Assembly (NCBI GenBank): GCA_022561735.1
Contig: JADFQR010000035.1
Coordinates: 1-9,003 of the forward strand
Reading direction: 5' to 3'
Source of the DNA: Chloroflexota bacterium
GTDB taxonomy: Bacteria > Chloroflexota > Dehalococcoidia > UBA1151
DNA: 9,003 bases
In this document: positions 6,634 to 9,003 of the stretch, one piece after another
Layout of the letters: each line of letters opens with the position of its first letter
Position numbering within the stretch: the stretch's first letter is position 1
Made by a program: the position numbers and the translations under genes
Notes under the pieces: model-generated
Databases searched by the model: none
What the model was told of the DNA's origin: nothing
What the model saw: only the letters and a program-made list of their open reading frames with translations

Positions 6634-6657
6634 GAGGGATGCGACCCGCGTTCCCTC
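6634..6657 (-). other. Intergenic hairpin between iscA and ygfZ
   Basis: On the minus strand GAGGGA (6657-6652) and TCCCTC (6639-6634) form a perfect 6-bp stem, with an inner GCG/CGC helix around a 3-nt loop. It lies 6 nt past the iscA stop. The following GGGTTGTTTGTG is T-rich but not a U-tract, so this is more likely a stabiliser, processing site or leaky attenuator that lowers ygfZ relative to iscA than a full terminator. Confidence 0.5.
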
Positions 6658-6662
6658 TGGTT

Positions 6663-7022
6663 CTAGGTAGAGAACGAGTCGCCGCAGCCGCAGGTGCGCT
6701 TGGCGTTCGGGTTTCTGAACACGAACCCCTTGCCGTTCAGGCCGTCCGTGAAGTCAAGTTCCGTCCCTGCCAGGAAGATGTAACTCTTCTTGGGGATATA
6801 CAACTCAAGCCCGAAATACTCGATTACCTTATCGTCCGCGTCCGGACCAGCCACGATATCGAGCACGTACTCCAGGCCGGAACAACCCCCGCCTTTGACG
6901 GCGACCTTCAGGCCGAACTCGTTCAGGCCGTCGCGGGCGGCAAACTGCTTCACCTTTGAAGCAGCCTTCTCGGTGATGAAGATCGTATTCGCAGGGATTG
7001 TGGGTTTTGTGGCGCTGACCAA
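6663..7022 (-). CDS. iscA: A-type iron-sulfur carrier protein (IscA/ErpA/HesB family)
   Basis: The 119-residue protein carries the three invariant cysteines of A-type carriers: Cys47 in VKGGGCSGLEY (43-53), and Cys111 and Cys113 in TCGCGDSF (110-117). Other family features are IFITEKAASKVKQF (14-27), GLELYIPKKSYIFLAGTELD (71-90) and FVFRNPNAK (100-108). These proteins take assembled 4Fe-4S or 2Fe-2S clusters and pass them to target enzymes in the cytoplasm. The TTG start is supported by GGGAGG with a 5-nt spacer, a strong ribosome binding site, and no ATG or GTG offers a better N-terminus. It heads a two-gene unit with the YgfZ-type protein, mirroring the ISCA-IBA57 partnership known from mitochondria. 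IscA and ErpA cannot be told apart from the sequence, so the symbol indicates the family. Confidence 0.94.
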   Translation of the reverse strand: MVSATKPTIPANTIFITEKAASKVKQFAARDGLNEFGLKVAVKGGGCSGLEYVLDIVAGPDADDKVIEYFGLELYIPKKSYIFLAGTELDFTDGLNGKGFVFRNPNAKRTCGCGDSFST

Positions 7023-7043
7023 CGGGACCTCCCGGGACTACCG

Positions 7044-7064
7044 CCCCGGTTCAAAATACCGGGG
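7044..7064 (-). promoter_or_regulatory. Perfect hairpin in the iscA 5' leader
   Basis: CCCCGGT and ACCGGGG form a perfect 7-bp GC-rich stem around a 7-nt loop (ATTTTGA on the minus strand). It lies between the predicted start of transcription and the GGGAGG ribosome binding site, about 20 nt upstream of the start codon. It could be an mRNA stability or translation-control element, or a palindromic protein-binding site in DNA. There is no T-run, so it is not a terminator. Confidence 0.55.
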
Positions 7065-7097
7065 TTCGACGCACTTATGCGCGAAATACTCGCGCTT

Positions 7098-7126
7098 ATT
7101 CTAGCTCCGAAGCGGCAGCCGGTCAA
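7098..7126 (-). promoter_or_regulatory. Sigma-70-type promoter for iscA-ygfZ
   Basis: On the minus strand TTGACC (7126-7121, 5 of 6) and TAGAAT (7103-7098, 5 of 6) are separated by exactly 17 nt. This is the best promoter in the window. Transcription would start near 7091, giving a leader of about 70 nt that contains the 7044-7064 hairpin. Confidence 0.78.
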
Positions 7127-7241
7127 AGAGATGGGTGCCTCGGACATTGCCACTAGAATGAAGTGCTGCCGAAGAGAACGGTCAGCATTGAGAAGAAAAC
7201 CTCCCGGATTCCTTGACCACACCAACCCCGAGAACACGTTT

Positions 7242-7928
7242 TTGAGTCAGCAACAACACAGGCCCCGCATCGTGGTGATCAATCACCAGGCGGCAAACAT
7301 CCACAGTGTTGGCAAGGCGCTTGAGCGTTGCGGAGCGGATGTCGAGATCACGGATTCTGCGGAATCGCTGCTGGCGGCGGACGGGGCCGTGCTCCCGGGC
7401 GTCGGCGCGTCAAACGCAGCTATGCGCGCCCTGGGTGAACTAGAACTAATCGAGCCCATCCGCGAGTTCGTGCGTTCCGGCCGCTCAATGCTGTCCGTAT
7501 GCCTGGGTATGCAAATACTCTTCCCGGAATCTGACGAAGGAGAACTGGCCGGTCTTGGCCTTGTTGATGGACGGGTGGCCCGGTTTGACGTTGACCGTTC
7601 AAACGATGGCTCTCCGCGCCTCAAGGTGCCGCACATGGGCTGGAACACTGTGCGATTTACGGCCCCCGACGCGGAACGCCACCCGGTGTTCCGGGGGATC
7701 CCTGACGGATCGTACTTTTACTTCGTTCACAGCTACCACTGCCTGCCGTCTGACCCGGGCGACATCGCCGCGACAACGGACTACGGCGGCACGGTGTGCG
7801 CCGCAGTGGTGAAGGGGGAACTGATCGCAACGCAGTTCCATCCCGAGAAGAGCGCTGAGCTCGGGCTCAAGATCTACTCCAACTTTGTACGCCACGTCGC
7901 CAAAACGGCTGCGGCCCGGGTGGCCTGA
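7242..7928 (+). CDS. hisH: Imidazole glycerol phosphate synthase, glutaminase subunit
   Basis: HisH hydrolyses glutamine and channels ammonia to HisF, which makes imidazole glycerol phosphate and AICAR in histidine biosynthesis. The class I amidotransferase triad is intact: Cys87 in SVCLGMQ (85-91), His200 and Glu202 in QFHPEKS (198-204). The oxyanion-loop motif LPGVGA is at 51-56, and VPHMGWN (129-135) and YFVHSYHC (160-167) are HisH-specific. The TTG start gives 228 residues, slightly longer than the usual 200-210. GTG at 7272 would begin MVVINHQ, matching the standard N-terminus, and is a real alternative; ribosome binding sites are weak for both. The frame stays open upstream to 7077 but that part has no HisH character. 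The first loop reads NHQAANI where most HisH have DYGMGNL. hisA follows after 38 nt; hisF is not in the window. I find no convincing plus-strand promoter upstream. Confidence 0.95.
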   Translation: MSQQQHRPRIVVINHQAANIHSVGKALERCGADVEITDSAESLLAADGAVLPGVGASNAAMRALGELELIEPIREFVRSGRSMLSVCLGMQILFPESDEGELAGLGLVDGRVARFDVDRSNDGSPRLKVPHMGWNTVRFTAPDAERHPVFRGIPDGSYFYFVHSYHCLPSDPGDIAATTDYGGTVCAAVVKGELIATQFHPEKSAELGLKIYSNFVRHVAKTAAARVA

Positions 7929-7966
7929 TCGATTGCCTCAGTCAAGAATCACATGAGCAGCGCCTG

Positions 7967-8692
7967 ATGGAAGTGATCCCGGCGATCGATCTGCGAGACG
8001 GCAAGTGCGTCCGGCTTCACCAGGGCGACTACGCGCGCGAAACGGTGTTTGACGACGACCCGTTGGCCGTGCTCCAGCGCTTTGAGGACGCCGGCGCGAC
8101 ACGAATCAACATCGTGGACCTGGACGGCGCCCGCGGGGGCGTCCGCGCGAACGCCGGCCTTGTCGGCGAGATGGCGGCGGCGGCAAACGTTCCGCTACAG
8201 GTCTCGGGCGGGATTCGTGATGCTCAGGCCGCTGCGGAACTGGTGAAAATCGGCGTCGCCCGTGTCGTGTTCGGCACGGCGGCGGTCGAGACCCCGGACG
8301 AGGTCGAGTCCGCGGTCCGTGAACTGGGAACCGAGCGCGTGGTCGTGGGGATCGACGCACGGGACGGCGTTGTCGCCACTCGCGGCTGGACTGCGTCCAC
8401 GGGTAGACGGGCGCTTGATCTTGCCCGTGAGATGACGGGGATAGGCGTGTCCCGCATCCAGTACACCGACATCAACCGTGACGGAACCCTCGCACGGCCG
8501 AATTTCGTCGCGGCTTCTGAACTACTGGACAACACCACCTGTCGTATCCTTATCGCTGGCGGCATTTCCTCAATCAGTGACCTGCTCAAGCTTGACGAGC
8601 TTGGCGTCGAGGGGGCGGTGCTGGGCCAGGCGATATACACCGGCGCCATAGATTTAGCGGAGGCCGTCTCCGCTTTGCAGGCGCATTCCTGA
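7967..8692 (+). CDS. hisA: Phosphoribosylformimino-AICAR ribotide isomerase
   Basis: HisA catalyses the Amadori rearrangement of ProFAR to PRFAR, the substrate of HisHF, in the cytoplasm. The 241-residue length is typical. The TIM-barrel motifs are all present: VIPAIDLRDGKCVRL (3-17) with catalytic Asp8, IVDLDGA (49-55), VSGGIR (79-84) as the first phosphate-binding loop, VVVGIDARDG (125-134) with the second catalytic Asp130, YTDINRDGT (166-174), and IAGGIS (196-201) as the second phosphate-binding loop. A dual HisA/TrpF (PriA) role cannot be ruled out by sequence alone but nothing points to it. The gene follows hisH by 38 nt and is probably cotranscribed with it. A four-codon open frame, ATG AGC AGC GCC TGA, ends on the hisA ATG (TGATG overlap). 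Confidence 0.96.
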   Translation: MEVIPAIDLRDGKCVRLHQGDYARETVFDDDPLAVLQRFEDAGATRINIVDLDGARGGVRANAGLVGEMAAAANVPLQVSGGIRDAQAAAELVKIGVARVVFGTAAVETPDEVESAVRELGTERVVVGIDARDGVVATRGWTASTGRRALDLAREMTGIGVSRIQYTDINRDGTLARPNFVAASELLDNTTCRILIAGGISSISDLLKLDELGVEGAVLGQAIYTGAIDLAEAVSALQAHS

Positions 8693-8712
8693 ACAAACAC
8701 CGAGATTCATAT

Positions 8713-9003
8713 ATGCCCACAAAATTTCCGGTTGAACGCGCTGATATTCTTCTTTCCAGGTCGAACCCCGGCGTAGTTGACCCGAATCTGCTAATCGCCG
8801 AGCTGCCGCTCCGGCCGTTCCAGATAGTCGCGGACATCGGGTCCGGACCGGGATATTTTTCCATCCCCCTCGGCAAGTACCTGTACGACGGGAAGGTATA
8901 CGCCGTCGATGTCCAGCAGGGCATGCTCGACATCGTGGAGAAGGAGGCGAAAGCCGTCCACGTGAACAACGTCGAGACGGTACTGTCGAAGGAGACCAAG
9001 ATT
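8713..9003 (+). CDS. Class I SAM-dependent methyltransferase, N-terminal part
   Basis: The first 97 residues are visible before the right edge. VADIGSGPGYFSIPL is the glycine-rich motif I that binds S-adenosylmethionine, and VYAVDVQQGMLDIVEKEA is motif II with the acidic residue that holds the ribose hydroxyls. This is the UbiE/Methyltransf_11 or Methyltransf_25 style of Rossmann fold; the substrate is unknown. It starts 20 nt after the hisA stop on the same strand, so it may be cotranscribed, but no histidine-pathway methyltransferase is known and the link may be only positional. The ATG is the natural start; only a weak GAGA lies upstream. Confidence 0.87.
   Translation, partial: MPTKFPVERADILLSRSNPGVVDPNLLIAELPLRPFQIVADIGSGPGYFSIPLGKYLYDGKVYAVDVQQGMLDIVEKEAKAVHVNNVETVLSKETKI

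Noticed and set aside
5941..6666. Plus-strand open frame of 241 codons
   Set aside because: Antisense to ygfZ; the Ser/Thr/Pro-rich translation is typical of a shadow frame.
7044..7066. tRNA T-arm-like sequence on the plus strand
   Set aside because: The GGTTCAAAATACC resemblance does not fit a real T-loop, and no acceptor, anticodon or D arm surrounds it.
7154..7159. TAGAAT as a plus-strand -10 for hisH
   Set aside because: No -35-like hexamer lies 16-18 nt upstream.
7077..7241. N-terminal extension of hisH
   Set aside because: The frame is open, but the stretch is Arg/Lys/Cys-rich with no HisH similarity and overlaps the iscA promoter region.

Overview
The window is GC-rich bacterial chromosome with tightly packed genes on both strands and frequent GTG/TTG starts. 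A T-box leader, an F420-type luciferase-like oxidoreductase, and a DUF3090 plus SCO1664-family pair (families best known from Actinobacteria and also found in Chloroflexi) together suggest a Chloroflexota (Dehalococcoidia or SAR202-like) or related high-GC Gram-positive-type organism. The phylum is an inference. I see no mobile elements, CRISPR arrays, rRNA or tRNA genes.

Left region (1-2080, minus strand): a nearly complete (R)-citramalate synthase gene, cimA, whose end lies beyond the left edge. About 420 bases of leader precede it and hold a canonical T-box riboswitch with Stem I, a specifier loop reading ATC (Ile), the T-box core and an intrinsic terminator. Citramalate synthase makes the isoleucine precursor from pyruvate and acetyl-CoA, so an isoleucine-tRNA sensor fits the gene.

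Middle left (2261-3685, plus strand): a short DNA-3-methyladenine glycosylase I-like protein that appears to lack the usual catalytic and zinc residues. It is followed after 3 nt by a luciferase-like (LLM class) flavin/F420 oxidoreductase.

Middle (3949-5311, plus strand): a DUF3090 protein with a Cys/His-rich tail is followed almost immediately by an SCO1664-family protein with a PI3/4-kinase-like fold signature. These are two members of a conserved trio of unknown function. This pair is the best candidate here for an undescribed system.

Middle right (5351-7126, minus strand): an iron-sulfur operon, iscA-type carrier then a YgfZ/IBA57-type folate-binding protein. It has a near-consensus promoter, a hairpin in the 5' leader, an intergenic hairpin and a possible downstream terminator.

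Right (7242-9003, plus strand): hisH and hisA of histidine biosynthesis, then the start of a class I SAM-dependent methyltransferase cut by the right edge.
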